From Paenibacillus beijingensis (lineage in GTDB: Bacteria; Bacillota; Bacilli; Paenibacillales; Paenibacillaceae): 64,000 nt of DNA. Positions 8,774 through 16,881 of the stretch are shown piece by piece (the stretch's first letter is position 1; the number at the start of each line of letters is the position of its first letter). The notes below the pieces were generated by a model, which did no database searches, was not told where the DNA came from, and saw nothing but the letters and a program-made list of their open reading frames with translations. The translations under genes were made by a program, and so were the position numbers. Where the stretch lies: the NCBI RefSeq assembly GCF_000961095.1, contig NZ_CP011058.1:496001-560000 (forward strand), in the 5' to 3' direction.

Positions 8774-8893
8774 TTACTTCAGCAGCTCTTCCGGCGTATC
8801 GCCCTGGTACACATACCAGACACTCGCAGTCGATACAACTACGGTAGCGATTAATGCCAGAAGCGTAGCGAATTTGTACACGGCTTTTTTCAC
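8774..8893 (-). CDS. agrD: AgrD-like cyclic autoinducer peptide precursor with serine in place of cysteine
   Basis: This 39-residue peptide starts with GTG at 8893 (AAAGGAGG eight bases upstream) and overlaps the agrB stop by GTGA. It reads as an AgrD precursor: basic N-terminus (KKAVYK), hydrophobic amphipathic helix (residues 8-20), STASVWYV core and an acidic C-terminal tail GDTPEELLK. In AgrD of staphylococci the ring cysteine lies ten positions before the Pro of the conserved P-x-E-L tail; here Ser24 occupies exactly that position and no cysteine exists in the peptide. A lactone ring Ser24-Val28 (SVWYV) is therefore predicted, with a short N-terminal tail. Known serine-lactone relatives exist in Enterococcus FsrD/GBAP and some staphylococci. 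Confidence 0.85.
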   Translation of the reverse strand: MKKAVYKFATLLALIATVVVSTASVWYVYQGDTPEELLK

Positions 8894-9429
8894 TTGACAT
8901 CCCTCCTTTCTCTCAAAGGAAATCTTACAAGAGTAAGGCATTGAACTAAAAAAGTTACGGCCAAAATGGGAGAACCAAAAACGAAGTTTGCTGCTACTAC
9001 CAGTGTAGATGATATTTTTAAAATTGGGAAGTATTTCTTTTTAATTCTCGTTTGCTTTTCAATTCGCGAGGGGGAGAAGATTAACGCTAGCAATATATTC
9101 ATAATATTGATAATAAATACCGTCTTATCGTTCAGAAATGATGAAAAGGAAATAATTGTTATACCAATTGTCGAAACGGCGACACATGCGATTCCTGACT
9201 TTAAATGTACGCCGCCCGATATTTGTCTTAAAAATGCAAATGCAATTAATATTGTTGCAACTTCTGTTGTTTTGTCGAAAAATAATGAAATCAGCAATGA
9301 AAAAGTAATGATAAAGATGCCGTTCAGCAGGATCGCAAGCGAGAACCGAAGCACGTCGACGGACGCCGGATGATTCGGGACAATCGCTTTAATGTTGACC
9401 GCCAGTTTTTCAGCCATCACATTTATCAT
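8890..9429 (-). CDS. agrB: AgrB-family peptide-processing membrane protease
   Basis: The 179-residue product is a polytopic membrane cysteine endopeptidase that cleaves the AgrD C-terminal tail and forms the (thio)lactone ring. The diagnostic block RQISGGVHLKSGIAC at about residues 67-81 carries the catalytic His and, seven residues later, the catalytic Cys, matching His77/Cys84 of staphylococcal AgrB. Several hydrophobic helices surround it and the C-terminus is basic (RERRDVK). Start at 9429 has GGAGAAGAGCGATCA upstream and overlaps the receptor gene stop by four bases. It overlaps agrD by GTGA, so enzyme and substrate are translationally coupled. Confidence 0.93.
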   Translation of the reverse strand: MINVMAEKLAVNIKAIVPNHPASVDVLRFSLAILLNGIFIITFSLLISLFFDKTTEVATILIAFAFLRQISGGVHLKSGIACVAVSTIGITIISFSSFLNDKTVFIINIMNILLALIFSPSRIEKQTRIKKKYFPILKISSTLVVAANFVFGSPILAVTFLVQCLTLVRFPLRERRDVK

Positions 9430-10058
9430 TGATCGCTCTTCTCCTTTCGTATCGAGTAATATAAAAAGAAAGCCATCGCAGCCGTCAATACGAGAAAATC
9501 AAGAAACACTTCCTTCTCATACAGCATCAGTCCGAATGCGATCAAGACAACCGGGATGCTGACGTAAATAATCGCCTGTTCCCACTTCAGCCGCTTGTCG
9601 TCGAAATCAAACGAAAATCCGAGGCCTCTTGAATAGAGAAACCTGGACAGCAGGTAGGCGATGAGCGCGGTGACGGCTTGCAGAATGTATCCTCTGATGT
9701 GGTTGTGCTGTACTTCACTGATCGACAGCCAGCCGAATGAAAGCCCGACGATGGCCACCTGAAGCAGCACATAACCGATATACCCGACCACGGACACGAA
9801 AAACGACCATTGAATCGGAACGCGCAGGATGACGGTCAATAACAGTGAAATCAAAAATACGTTGACGATCGGAACAAAGTTGGATAAAGACAGCTCCTCC
9901 CGCAGCAAAAAGCTCTGCAGATCCATAATTAATACGGTGAACATGATCTGCCAGAAGCATTCGGATAAGCGGAACCGGTAAATACAGAGCACCACTGAAA
10001 TTAACGCGATGCCTTCAAGTGTTGAAAAAAGCGTAAACAGCAGAAATTCCGAAATCAT
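9426..10058 (-). CDS. Seven-helix membrane protein, AgrC-like sensor domain without kinase
   Basis: This 210-residue protein has about seven hydrophobic helices (roughly 4-26, 34-52, 62-81, 86-110, 125-145, 163-181, 186-205) and ends in a short charged tail RKEKSDQ. Size and topology resemble the N-terminal peptide-binding domain of AgrC/FsrC receptors, but no dimerisation or ATPase domain follows; the stop overlaps agrB directly. It starts at 10058 with GAGGAAAGTTAAGT upstream, 12 bases after the preceding gene. Its place at the head of the operon suggests a receptor, an AgrB helper or an immunity-type partner. The AgrC comparison rests on topology and context, not on a recognised motif. Confidence 0.75.
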   Translation of the reverse strand: MISEFLLFTLFSTLEGIALISVVLCIYRFRLSECFWQIMFTVLIMDLQSFLLREELSLSNFVPIVNVFLISLLLTVILRVPIQWSFFVSVVGYIGYVLLQVAIVGLSFGWLSISEVQHNHIRGYILQAVTALIAYLLSRFLYSRGLGFSFDFDDKRLKWEQAIIYVSIPVVLIAFGLMLYEKEVFLDFLVLTAAMAFFLYYSIRKEKSDQ

Positions 10059-10070
10059 ACTTAACTTTCC

Positions 10071-10472
10071 TCACCCTCGTTTGTTTTGGTTTCGATGTTC
10101 GGGCCAATAGTCCGTAAGGACGGGCGGACAGTCGCGGTCGCTCTCCCACAAATAAACCCAGCCGGATAGCCCTGCCTGAAAAGCATCGTTCGTCCACACC
10201 CGAATGTAGTCGTTGCTTTCTTCAATTCCGCAGTAATCCTCCAGCGCATCCATCGCCGCAAGACCTTCGAAGCCGACTTCAAGCCAGCATCCGCGTACGA
10301 CAGCCTGCCGCCGGGCGGATGCCTCATCGCGCACGAGGGCCGGATATTGTTGCCCGGTCACTTCTACCAGACGTCCCGGTACCGATCCGGGAACAATCGA
10401 CCGGATATACGGCTCCGCAATGCCGTGGTTATACTGCCCGGGCAGCAGCGAACCGTAAACAAATACCCGCAA
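10071..10472 (-). CDS. Gamma-glutamylcyclotransferase/AIG2-like protein
   Basis: The 133-residue protein has the family's nucleotide-like substrate loop YGSLLPGQYN at residues 5-14 and the acidic catalytic candidate in MDALEDYCG (about 76-84), followed by the aromatic YIRVWT strand and a VYLWESDR strand. Family members cyclise gamma-glutamyl groups to 5-oxoproline or modify gamma-glutamyl amines. It starts with TTG at 10472, nine bases after GGAGG. The receptor-like gene starts 12 bases downstream, so it may be the first gene of the agr-like transcript, although a biochemical link is not evident. Confidence 0.85.
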   Translation of the reverse strand: MRVFVYGSLLPGQYNHGIAEPYIRSIVPGSVPGRLVEVTGQQYPALVRDEASARRQAVVRGCWLEVGFEGLAAMDALEDYCGIEESNDYIRVWTNDAFQAGLSGWVYLWESDRDCPPVLTDYWPEHRNQNKRG

Positions 10473-10659
10473 GGTGACAATCCTCCCTGAGCCTGTCCAT
10501 ATCTAAGTAGTTCTAATTGAGCAGCAGAACAGTACTTACTGATTATATTGTAACGAATTCCGGGTTGTCCGCAACTGAAAAACCGCAATTTTTCGCGCAC
10601 TCCGGTTCCGCACGCGGCTCTCTCTCATAAACGGGACGGCGATGGCCGCTTCCGCTTGT

Positions 10660-10665
10660 TATAAT
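10660..10665 (+). promoter_or_regulatory. Probable -10 element for the ABC/sigma island
   Basis: TATAAT lies 75 bases before the ATPase start, inside TTGTTATAATAGAG. No good -35 is seen at the expected distance, so it may be an extended -10 or alternative-sigma promoter. Confidence 0.35.
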
Positions 10666-10739
10666 AGAGACGGACACCCTCTAAGTCCAAAACTTTTTGC
10701 AATCCGGAATCGTTCACTTGTGCAGGAGGACATGAACTT

Positions 10740-11609
10740 ATGCTTAAGGTCCAACATCTAGGAAAACAATATGATAACGGCTGGGCGCTCCAGCCGCTCG
10801 ATTTGGAATTGAAGCGCGGACTGCACGGGCTGCTTGGTCCTAACGGCGCCGGCAAGTCGACGCTGATGCGGCTGCTCGCCGGACTTTTGCCCGCCACGAG
10901 CGGGGACGCATACTTGAACGGCAGTTCGGTGCGCGACTTTCGCCGCACGAGCCGCGCGATCGGGTACCTGCCGCAAATTGTGCGCGTGCACCCGCAGCTG
11001 ACGGCGCGCCAGTGGCTGACGCACGCGGCCGCGCTGCACGGCGTGAAAGGAAAAACGGCGCGCGCCGAGACGGTTCAGCGCATTCTGGAGGAAGTTAATC
11101 TGGCGGAAGAAGCCGACTGGCCCTCCCGCGCTTATTCATTCGGGATGATCAAGCGCCTGTGCATCGCCCAAGCTCTTCTTAGCGGATCGGAGCTGCTCAT
11201 CGTCGATGAGCCTACGGCGGGGCTCGATCCGGAAGAGCGGCTTAGGCTGCGCAGCTTGCTTGCCGATGCCGCAGCGACGCGCATCGTGCTGCTGTCTACC
11301 CATGTGCTCGGCGACATTCAAGCCAGCTGCAAAAATGTATTGGTGCTGGCGGGCGGACGGCTGCTTTACCACGGGGAGCTAGCGGGCCTGACCCGCTTCG
11401 CGCAGGATCGGACATGGACATGGGAGGCGTCGGAAAGCGAATGGCGGCGCATGCCGCTGCGCGGCCTGCTGTCGGCGCGCAGCACGCCGGATGGCATCGT
11501 TTGCCGCGCGCTCGCCGACAAGCGGCCGACGCCGTTTGCCGAGCCCGCCTTCCCGACGGTCGAGGAAGGTTATCTTGCTTTGATCAGCTCCGGAGGCCGG
11601 ATGTTATGA
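10740..11609 (+). CDS. ABC transporter ATP-binding protein
   Basis: The 289-residue ATPase has Walker A GPNGAGKST (about residues 36-44), the Q-loop region YLPQIV, a slightly divergent signature SFGMIKRLCIAQ and Walker B LLIVDEPTAGLDPEE, with switch His in LLSTHVLGD. It resembles the multidrug/bacteriocin export type ATPases that serve separate permeases. The ATG at 10740 follows CAGGAGGACATGAACTT. Its stop overlaps the next gene by ATGA, tying it to the large permease. Function (export of a peptide, drug or unknown) is not deducible. Confidence 0.93.
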   Translation: MLKVQHLGKQYDNGWALQPLDLELKRGLHGLLGPNGAGKSTLMRLLAGLLPATSGDAYLNGSSVRDFRRTSRAIGYLPQIVRVHPQLTARQWLTHAAALHGVKGKTARAETVQRILEEVNLAEEADWPSRAYSFGMIKRLCIAQALLSGSELLIVDEPTAGLDPEERLRLRSLLADAAATRIVLLSTHVLGDIQASCKNVLVLAGGRLLYHGELAGLTRFAQDRTWTWEASESEWRRMPLRGLLSARSTPDGIVCRALADKRPTPFAEPAFPTVEEGYLALISSGGRML

Positions 11610-13873
11610 TCGTGAGGTTTCTGCACCAGACATCCATGGAATTGCTGCTGCTGCTGAAGCTGCGCTGGCCGCTGCTGCTGCCCGCGGCAGCGGGCGTTTG
11701 GATGCTCATTCATACGCAAAGCCCGACCGCCACCGCTTCCCAGGACGTTAACCTGTACGCTTTTTCCGAGCACTCCAACATCTTGGTCATTTCCACCGTC
11801 GTCCCGGTGCTGCTTGGGGTTCTAATGCTGCGGCGGGATTTGCTGCATCCTTCCTATGAATGGATGCTGAGGCTGCCGGTCAGCGGCGCGGGATGGATCG
11901 CCGCCAAATGGACGGCGGGCTTTCTGTACATGAGCCTGTTTACGCTGGCGGTTCATCTCGGCTATGCGGTCTCTGCCCTGCGCATGCATTTGCCCTTGTC
12001 TTCGCTGTTGCACGAAGCCGTCCGGTTCTCGCTCATTTACGAACAATCGTACGGGATTTCGCTCGCGCTCGGCATGTTTCTCGGGGTGCTGCTGCCGCTG
12101 CGTTTTGCGCTTCCGGTCGCGTTTTGCGGGTGGATGTTCGGATCGATCTTCCTGCAGCTGTATGTCGTGCGGACGTTCAGGCTGACAGAGCTGAAGGCTT
12201 TCTATCTGCATCCGCTGATCGATTCACAGCTGCTCGAAAATGAAATCTGGTCTCCGGTGTTAACGCTGCCGGATCAAGCGGACATCGCGCTGTTCAACGC
12301 CGCGTTCGGGCTGTTCCTGCTCTGCGCCTCCTGGGCGCTGCTGGGCAAATACCGGCCTTCGCTGCACAGGGGGAGGACATCTGTAATCGCGCTCGCCGCA
12401 TTGGCGCTGTCGGGGGCCGCTTTCATTCCGTACGCGAATCTGGTTCAGAGCAGGACGAATCACCAGTTAGAGCTCGCCGCGGTCAGTCCGGGCGAAGAGG
12501 AGTTGGAGCCGAACCATTCTTATTCGTTCCGGCTCTACTCGATTCGAATCGAGGCAGCAAGGCTGCCGGACAATTCCTTGCAGGCGCGCGCAGTGCTCAC
12601 CGTGCCGACCGAGAGCGGCCAGCTGCTGCCGGCAGATCCCGGACGGACGCACGTAAGGGCGCATGTTGACGGATATGCCACCTTTCTGCTCTATCCAACC
12701 CTCACGGTCGATTCCTTGCAAGTAAACGGAATGGAGGCCCAGTGGCAGCGCGACGGGGACAAGCTTTCCATACCGCTTCAACAGCTGGATGCCGGTTCGG
12801 ATAAGCAAACCGTTATCGTTACGTATCATGGCCCCATTGACGAATGGACACGGGGATACAACAATGAAAGCTATCTCACTTTCATCCGCCAAGGCGGCGC
12901 CTATTTGCCCGCCAATATCGGCTGGTACCCGCTTCCGGGCGGGGACAGTCTGCTGTATAAGCCGGGCGGAGAAGCTTCGATTGTTAGTGAGCGGCAAGAT
13001 ATGAACCGGTTCACGTCAGCCGATTTTGATGTGACGCTGACCGGCTTTCAAAGCAAAATGTTCGCGACGCTGCCGTCGGCTGCGGACGACAAGCCGGTCA
13101 AACGGCATTTTTCGGCAGCGGGGGTCAGCGGAGTATCGCTTTATGGCGGAGCGTTTGAGCGGGTAACCGTTCCCGGCGAACCGGTGTCGATCGTGACGAC
13201 TCCGGGCAACCGGGAGGAAAGCCGGCGTTTCTTGGAAAGGCTGCATGAAAGACGGCAGTATTTTGAAGGGATGACCGGAGAGCGATTAAGTTCGCTGAGA
13301 CAAATCATTTATTTTCCGATGAATTTGGTCGAATCGCCCGGCATTAACCGGCAGCAGTATACGATTGGAGACACGTTTATCGTTCCGGAAAGCCAGCACG
13401 GCAATTTGGATTTCTATTTGCTCGACACGGTGACGAATATGCTGCTGTTCGGCGATGCCGGCAAAGCGATCAACGCTCCCGCTCCTGCGCAACATGCGCC
13501 CGATCCTTCGCTCGTATCGGAAATACGATGGGCATTCGGTTTCATGTATAACGAATATTTGCAGAGCAGTGCCATTGACAATGTGCCCGTTTTATCCGAT
13601 CCTTCTCTTAACGACAACGCCGATTCTTACCGGGAGGCGATCCGGCAGATGATCGACGCCGCAGTCATGCGCGGGGACGGCCCGAAGGTGTGGAAGGTGC
13701 TGAATCGCTTCCGCACGCAGGGGCTGAGGCTCCCGGTCCCTATCAATGCCGCAGGAATGAGAGAAACGCCCGCATACGATTTTCCGGTCATTACTCCCGA
13801 AGAGTGGCTGCGCGAGTGGCACCGCTATATGCCTGAGGACGGAATGCCCCGGATCGGATCCGATCCGAACTGA
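11606..13873 (+). CDS. ABC permease fused to a degenerate M1-peptidase-like extracellular domain
   Basis: About 755 residues. The first ~280 residues hold six hydrophobic helices (from RWPLLLPAAAGVWM onward to FGLFLLCASWALLG and the one following), as in ABC-2 permeases. The remaining ~450 residues form a large extracellular domain with the beta-rich layout of M1 aminopeptidases (YNNESYLTFIRQGGAYLPANIGWYP is M1-like), but no HExxH zinc motif is present; the equivalent region reads LLDTVTNMLLFG. Start at 11606 is chosen for the ATGA overlap and the CCGGAGGCCGG upstream; an in-frame extension from 11414 lies inside the ATPase gene. Catalytic loss suggests a binding role. Confidence 0.85.
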   Translation: MIVRFLHQTSMELLLLLKLRWPLLLPAAAGVWMLIHTQSPTATASQDVNLYAFSEHSNILVISTVVPVLLGVLMLRRDLLHPSYEWMLRLPVSGAGWIAAKWTAGFLYMSLFTLAVHLGYAVSALRMHLPLSSLLHEAVRFSLIYEQSYGISLALGMFLGVLLPLRFALPVAFCGWMFGSIFLQLYVVRTFRLTELKAFYLHPLIDSQLLENEIWSPVLTLPDQADIALFNAAFGLFLLCASWALLGKYRPSLHRGRTSVIALAALALSGAAFIPYANLVQSRTNHQLELAAVSPGEEELEPNHSYSFRLYSIRIEAARLPDNSLQARAVLTVPTESGQLLPADPGRTHVRAHVDGYATFLLYPTLTVDSLQVNGMEAQWQRDGDKLSIPLQQLDAGSDKQTVIVTYHGPIDEWTRGYNNESYLTFIRQGGAYLPANIGWYPLPGGDSLLYKPGGEASIVSERQDMNRFTSADFDVTLTGFQSKMFATLPSAADDKPVKRHFSAAGVSGVSLYGGAFERVTVPGEPVSIVTTPGNREESRRFLERLHERRQYFEGMTGERLSSLRQIIYFPMNLVESPGINRQQYTIGDTFIVPESQHGNLDFYLLDTVTNMLLFGDAGKAINAPAPAQHAPDPSLVSEIRWAFGFMYNEYLQSSAIDNVPVLSDPSLNDNADSYREAIRQMIDAAVMRGDGPKVWKVLNRFRTQGLRLPVPINAAGMRETPAYDFPVITPEEWLREWHRYMPEDGMPRIGSDPN

Positions 13874-13919
13874 TTGACGGGCCCAGCATTATAACAACAT
13901 GGAAGAAGGAGGGAGAGCC

Positions 13920-14513
13920 ATGACGGACGAAGAGCTGCTGCAGGGGATGGCGCGCGGCGATCAGGCGTGCTTCGAAGCGCTCATTCACCGTTATCACGCA
14001 CCGCTTTCCGGGTATTTGCAACGGCAGCTGAAAGATACGGGCCGCGCCGAAGACATGGTGCAGGAAACCTTTTTGAAGCTGATCCGGCAGCTGCAGATGG
14101 GCCGGATACCGGGCAACGTGCAGGCGTGGTTGTACCGGGTTGCCGCGAATCAATGCCGGGACTACTGGAAAAGCGCCGCTTACCAGACCGACAAAAACCG
14201 GTTCGGCGAACCGCCGGAGCGGCGCGACGAGCGCCCTTCCGTAGTCGAGCTGGCGGAACGTCAGGAAACCCGCAAAGAGATTATGGAATCGCTGGACGGG
14301 CTGCCCCTGGTTCAGAAAGAAGTGGTGATGCTCCGCTTCTACCAGGACTTGAAGCTGCAGGATATCGCGGATATTTTGCAGCTGCCGCTCGGATCGGTCA
14401 AAACTCATTTATATAAAGGCCTGCGCACGTTAAAAAGCCGCATCAGCGCGGAGACGGCGGACCTAGGCACAACGCAAGGAGGAGAGCAGAATGAGCGTGC
14501 CAAACGACAATGA
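13920..14513 (+). CDS. ECF-type RNA polymerase sigma factor
   Basis: The 197-residue factor has region 2 (FEALIHRYHAPLSGYL ... AEDMVQETFLKLIR ... VQAWLYRVAANQCRDYW) and region 4 with the helix-turn-helix LKLQDIADILQLPLGSVKTHLYKGL. A 45-residue linker (EPPERRDERPSVV) joins them. Start at 13920 (MTDEEL) follows GAAGGAGGGAGAGCC; an ATG at 13899 lacks a ribosome site. It begins 47 bases after the permease stop and its 3' end overlaps the following membrane gene by 23 bases, so it is co-transcribed with the ABC genes and probably controls them. Confidence 0.9.
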   Translation: MTDEELLQGMARGDQACFEALIHRYHAPLSGYLQRQLKDTGRAEDMVQETFLKLIRQLQMGRIPGNVQAWLYRVAANQCRDYWKSAAYQTDKNRFGEPPERRDERPSVVELAERQETRKEIMESLDGLPLVQKEVVMLRFYQDLKLQDIADILQLPLGSVKTHLYKGLRTLKSRISAETADLGTTQGGEQNERAKRQ

Positions 14514-15333
14514 ACTGAAACAGCTTGAACAAGAGATGCACGATTCGTTATCCCGGCTCGTTGTCCGTCCGGTTGCTTCGGAAGATACGGTGCGCCTGCT
14601 GCGCGCGCTTCAGCCCGCTTTTGACGAATTGAAGCCCTCTTTAAGCTCGGATACCGCCGGTATGACCGACATAAGCAACGATTATCCCGCCAGGCGCCCT
14701 TCGCTGTCCAAACTGGTAGCGAACCAGCTCAGTTCCTACTCCCGGTCCTATTGGCTGGCCAGCACGGGGTTGTTCGTCATGCTCCTGTTTATTTTGCCTA
14801 AAGGGGAAGAATATTCGTATTTGAACGTGCTGAACATCGGCAGCACCCTCGCGATGTTTATGCCGATGATTTTTTTGGCGGGGCTGCTGTACAGCTTCCG
14901 TTCCTGGAATAAGGAAATGCGCATGATCGAAAGCATTACGCCTTACCCTCCCGCTCTGCTGCTTATGTGCCGGATCATGATCACTTCAGGCTTGAATATT
15001 TTATTCGGCGCCTTCGTCTCGCTCTATCTGCTGACGCGGCTCGACCGGTTTCCGCTGCTGCCTTTCATGCTCCAATGGCTCTCCCTGATCTCGCTGATCA
15101 GCGGCGTTGCGGCGTTTGTCATGATGCGCATCGGAATTAAGAGCGCTTTTGCCGTCGGCGCGCTGTTCTGGATGGGTTGGAACGTGCTCGACTATATGAT
15201 GCGCAGTCCGCAGCCCGGACTGGAATGGCTGCTGGATCTCCGCACCGCCATTTACGTCGGCTCGCTTGTCTTCGGCATTACGCTGGCGGTTCTGGCGTAC
15301 CGGCGCAGTCTGCTCATGAAGGCAATCGTTTGA
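14491..15333 (+). CDS. Six-helix membrane protein downstream of an ECF sigma factor
   Basis: The 280-residue product has a soluble, acidic/helical N-terminus (~85 residues, starting MSVPNDNELKQLEQEMH) and then about six membrane helices ending in RRSLLMKAIV. The ATG at 14491 follows CAAGGAGGAGAGCAG and lies inside the sigma gene, so translation is coupled. Position is that of an anti-sigma factor, and the N-terminal cytosolic segment could bind the sigma factor; equally, the six-helix part could be the permease for the ATPase encoded directly downstream. No anti-sigma zinc motif (HxxxCxxC) is present. It is unrecognised at family level. Confidence 0.8.
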   Translation: MSVPNDNELKQLEQEMHDSLSRLVVRPVASEDTVRLLRALQPAFDELKPSLSSDTAGMTDISNDYPARRPSLSKLVANQLSSYSRSYWLASTGLFVMLLFILPKGEEYSYLNVLNIGSTLAMFMPMIFLAGLLYSFRSWNKEMRMIESITPYPPALLLMCRIMITSGLNILFGAFVSLYLLTRLDRFPLLPFMLQWLSLISLISGVAAFVMMRIGIKSAFAVGALFWMGWNVLDYMMRSPQPGLEWLLDLRTAIYVGSLVFGITLAVLAYRRSLLMKAIV

Positions 15334-15350
15334 AAGGAGGCTCTGACCGT

Positions 15351-16202
15351 ATGCTTGAGCTTAAGCAGGTGCGCTGGCACCGCCAAGGGTATGGATTTAC
15401 GCTGGCAATGCCGAACCTGATATTCCGCAGCGGAATTACGCTGCTTGCGGGCTCCAACGGCTCCGGCAAAACCTCCCTGCTGCAGCTGCTCGCAACAGCC
15501 GCTTTTCCTTCCGAGGGAATGATCCGGTACGGCGACATGACGACAGACCGTCATCTGCCGGCTATCCGCGCCTCCATCGGTTTCGTCCCGACCGGTCTGG
15601 AGTTGTACGAAGATATGACATGCGAGAAGATTCTGCGCTATTTGGCGGAGCTGAAAGGGGAAACGAGCCGGATCGAACACGAACGGCTGCTCGAAACGTT
15701 TCATTTAAACGAGTTCCGCAAGCGCAAAATCAAGTCGCTCGCGCATGGCGTCCGCCAACGGATCGCGCTGGCGCAGGCATGGATCGGTTCGCCCTCCTAT
15801 ATTTTTTTGGACGAACCGCTCAACGCCATGGACTCGCTGGAGAGACTGCGGTTTATCCGCTACTTGTCGGCTTATGCGCGCGATAGGGTCGTAATCGTAT
15901 CTACCCATGAGCTTAACGAGTGGGATGCATGGGCGGGCCGCATATTATGGCTGCGTAATGGGCGCCCCGGCTTTCACGGCACTACCGAGGAATGGTGCCG
16001 CTCGCTGCCCCTGTCGATCTGGGAGGGAGCGGTAACCGCAGCCGATTATGAATCGCTGCCTCCGGCAAGCGTGCTGCAGGTTCGGCCCGAAGGCGCGACT
16101 CTCAGCGTACGCATTATTGCCGGCGAGCAACCCGGGCCGTTGTTTAAGCGGCAGCCGCCGACACTCGAGGACGCGTACTTCATTCGCAGCCGCGCCGTAT
16201 AA
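15351..16202 (+). CDS. Second ABC transporter ATP-binding protein
   Basis: The 283-residue ATPase has Walker A GSNGSGKTS (about 34-42), a signature-like SLAHGVRQRIALAQA and Walker B YIFLDEPLNAMD; switch His in VSTHELNEW. The signature lacks the canonical SGGQ, as in the first ATPase of this island. The start at 15351 (MLELKQVRW) follows GAAAGGAGGCTCTGACCGT, 17 bases after the previous gene; an in-frame ATG at 15177 lies within that gene and is rejected. It probably energises the membrane protein encoded immediately upstream. Substrate unknown. Confidence 0.92.
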   Translation: MLELKQVRWHRQGYGFTLAMPNLIFRSGITLLAGSNGSGKTSLLQLLATAAFPSEGMIRYGDMTTDRHLPAIRASIGFVPTGLELYEDMTCEKILRYLAELKGETSRIEHERLLETFHLNEFRKRKIKSLAHGVRQRIALAQAWIGSPSYIFLDEPLNAMDSLERLRFIRYLSAYARDRVVIVSTHELNEWDAWAGRILWLRNGRPGFHGTTEEWCRSLPLSIWEGAVTAADYESLPPASVLQVRPEGATLSVRIIAGEQPGPLFKRQPPTLEDAYFIRSRAV

Positions 16203-16349
16203 CGCTGGCGGACGACAGGGTTGAAAGCGCTGCGGCGGCCTTGTACAATAACGTTAACTATGCCGAATTTCCGCGGAGCGGGAAAGCGGCGGTTCAAACA
16301 CCTGAGATTAGCGGCGCACCAAGCGCATAACGGAAAGGGGAAGCGGCCC

Positions 16350-16655
16350 GTGGACACATTCGTCCTGCTATCATTGGAAATTGGCCATGCCGATTGGCGG
16401 CGCAGCCTTCATTTTGCGACAGCGGAGCTGGTCCTCCTTACCGAGATGGGATCAAGACTGTGGTACATCGATGTGAACGGGATTTCCGAGAAGGATCTTC
16501 TGTCTTACTTTAGCAGCAGCGAAGACATTAAAGTGGAGCTGACCGCAACGACGGCCGGAGGACGAGTTGTAAGCGGAACCGGTTTTTTTCATCCCAATAC
16601 GGTTCTTCCGGCAGCTGCCATCCGCGGGGACGGCGAACTGAAAGGAATTTCATGA
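16350..16655 (+). CDS. Hypothetical 101-aa protein at the end of the ABC/sigma island
   Basis: A GTG at 16350 with GGAAAGGGGAAGCGGCCC upstream starts a 101-residue protein beginning VDTFVLLSLEIGHADW. The sequence is mixed alpha/beta with no signal or membrane segment. Codon use resembles the neighbours. A terminator 80 bases downstream closes the region. It lies 147 bases after the second ATPase, and could be part of the island or independent. An in-frame ATG at 16221 would add 43 residues of basic, unconvincing sequence. No family recognised. Confidence 0.6.
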   Translation: MDTFVLLSLEIGHADWRRSLHFATAELVLLTEMGSRLWYIDVNGISEKDLLSYFSSSEDIKVELTATTAGGRVVSGTGFFHPNTVLPAAAIRGDGELKGIS

Positions 16656-16727
16656 ATCTGAACTAACTATTATCGCTGTCCGAAGCCACACCTTCATTGA
16701 TGATTGGGCTGCTTGGGATTAGAGGAA

Positions 16728-16772
16728 CAAAAGCCTGCAAGCCGTTTTGACACGGTTTGCAGGCTTTTTTTT
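16728..16772 (+). terminator. Terminator after the ABC/sigma island
   Basis: AAGCCTGCAA-G-CCG pairs with CGGTTTGCAGGCTT and is followed by an eight-T run on the plus strand, a classical intrinsic terminator. Confidence 0.9.
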
Positions 16773-16881
16773 TGCGGCTGCGAAAGCTGCATGCGTATGC
16801 CGTCGAAGTGATGCCAATTCCCAAGTCCATGCTTAAAATTGGACAAATAGGGTATAAGAATAGTGTTGGGAGGCGATTGAC

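Noticed and set aside
11414..11605. N-terminal extension of the large ABC permease
   Set aside because: It lies inside the ATPase gene in another frame; the ATGA start at 11606 has the ribosome site.
15177..15350. N-terminal extension of the second ATPase
   Set aside because: Overlaps the membrane protein gene and lacks its own ribosome site; start at 15351 is clear.
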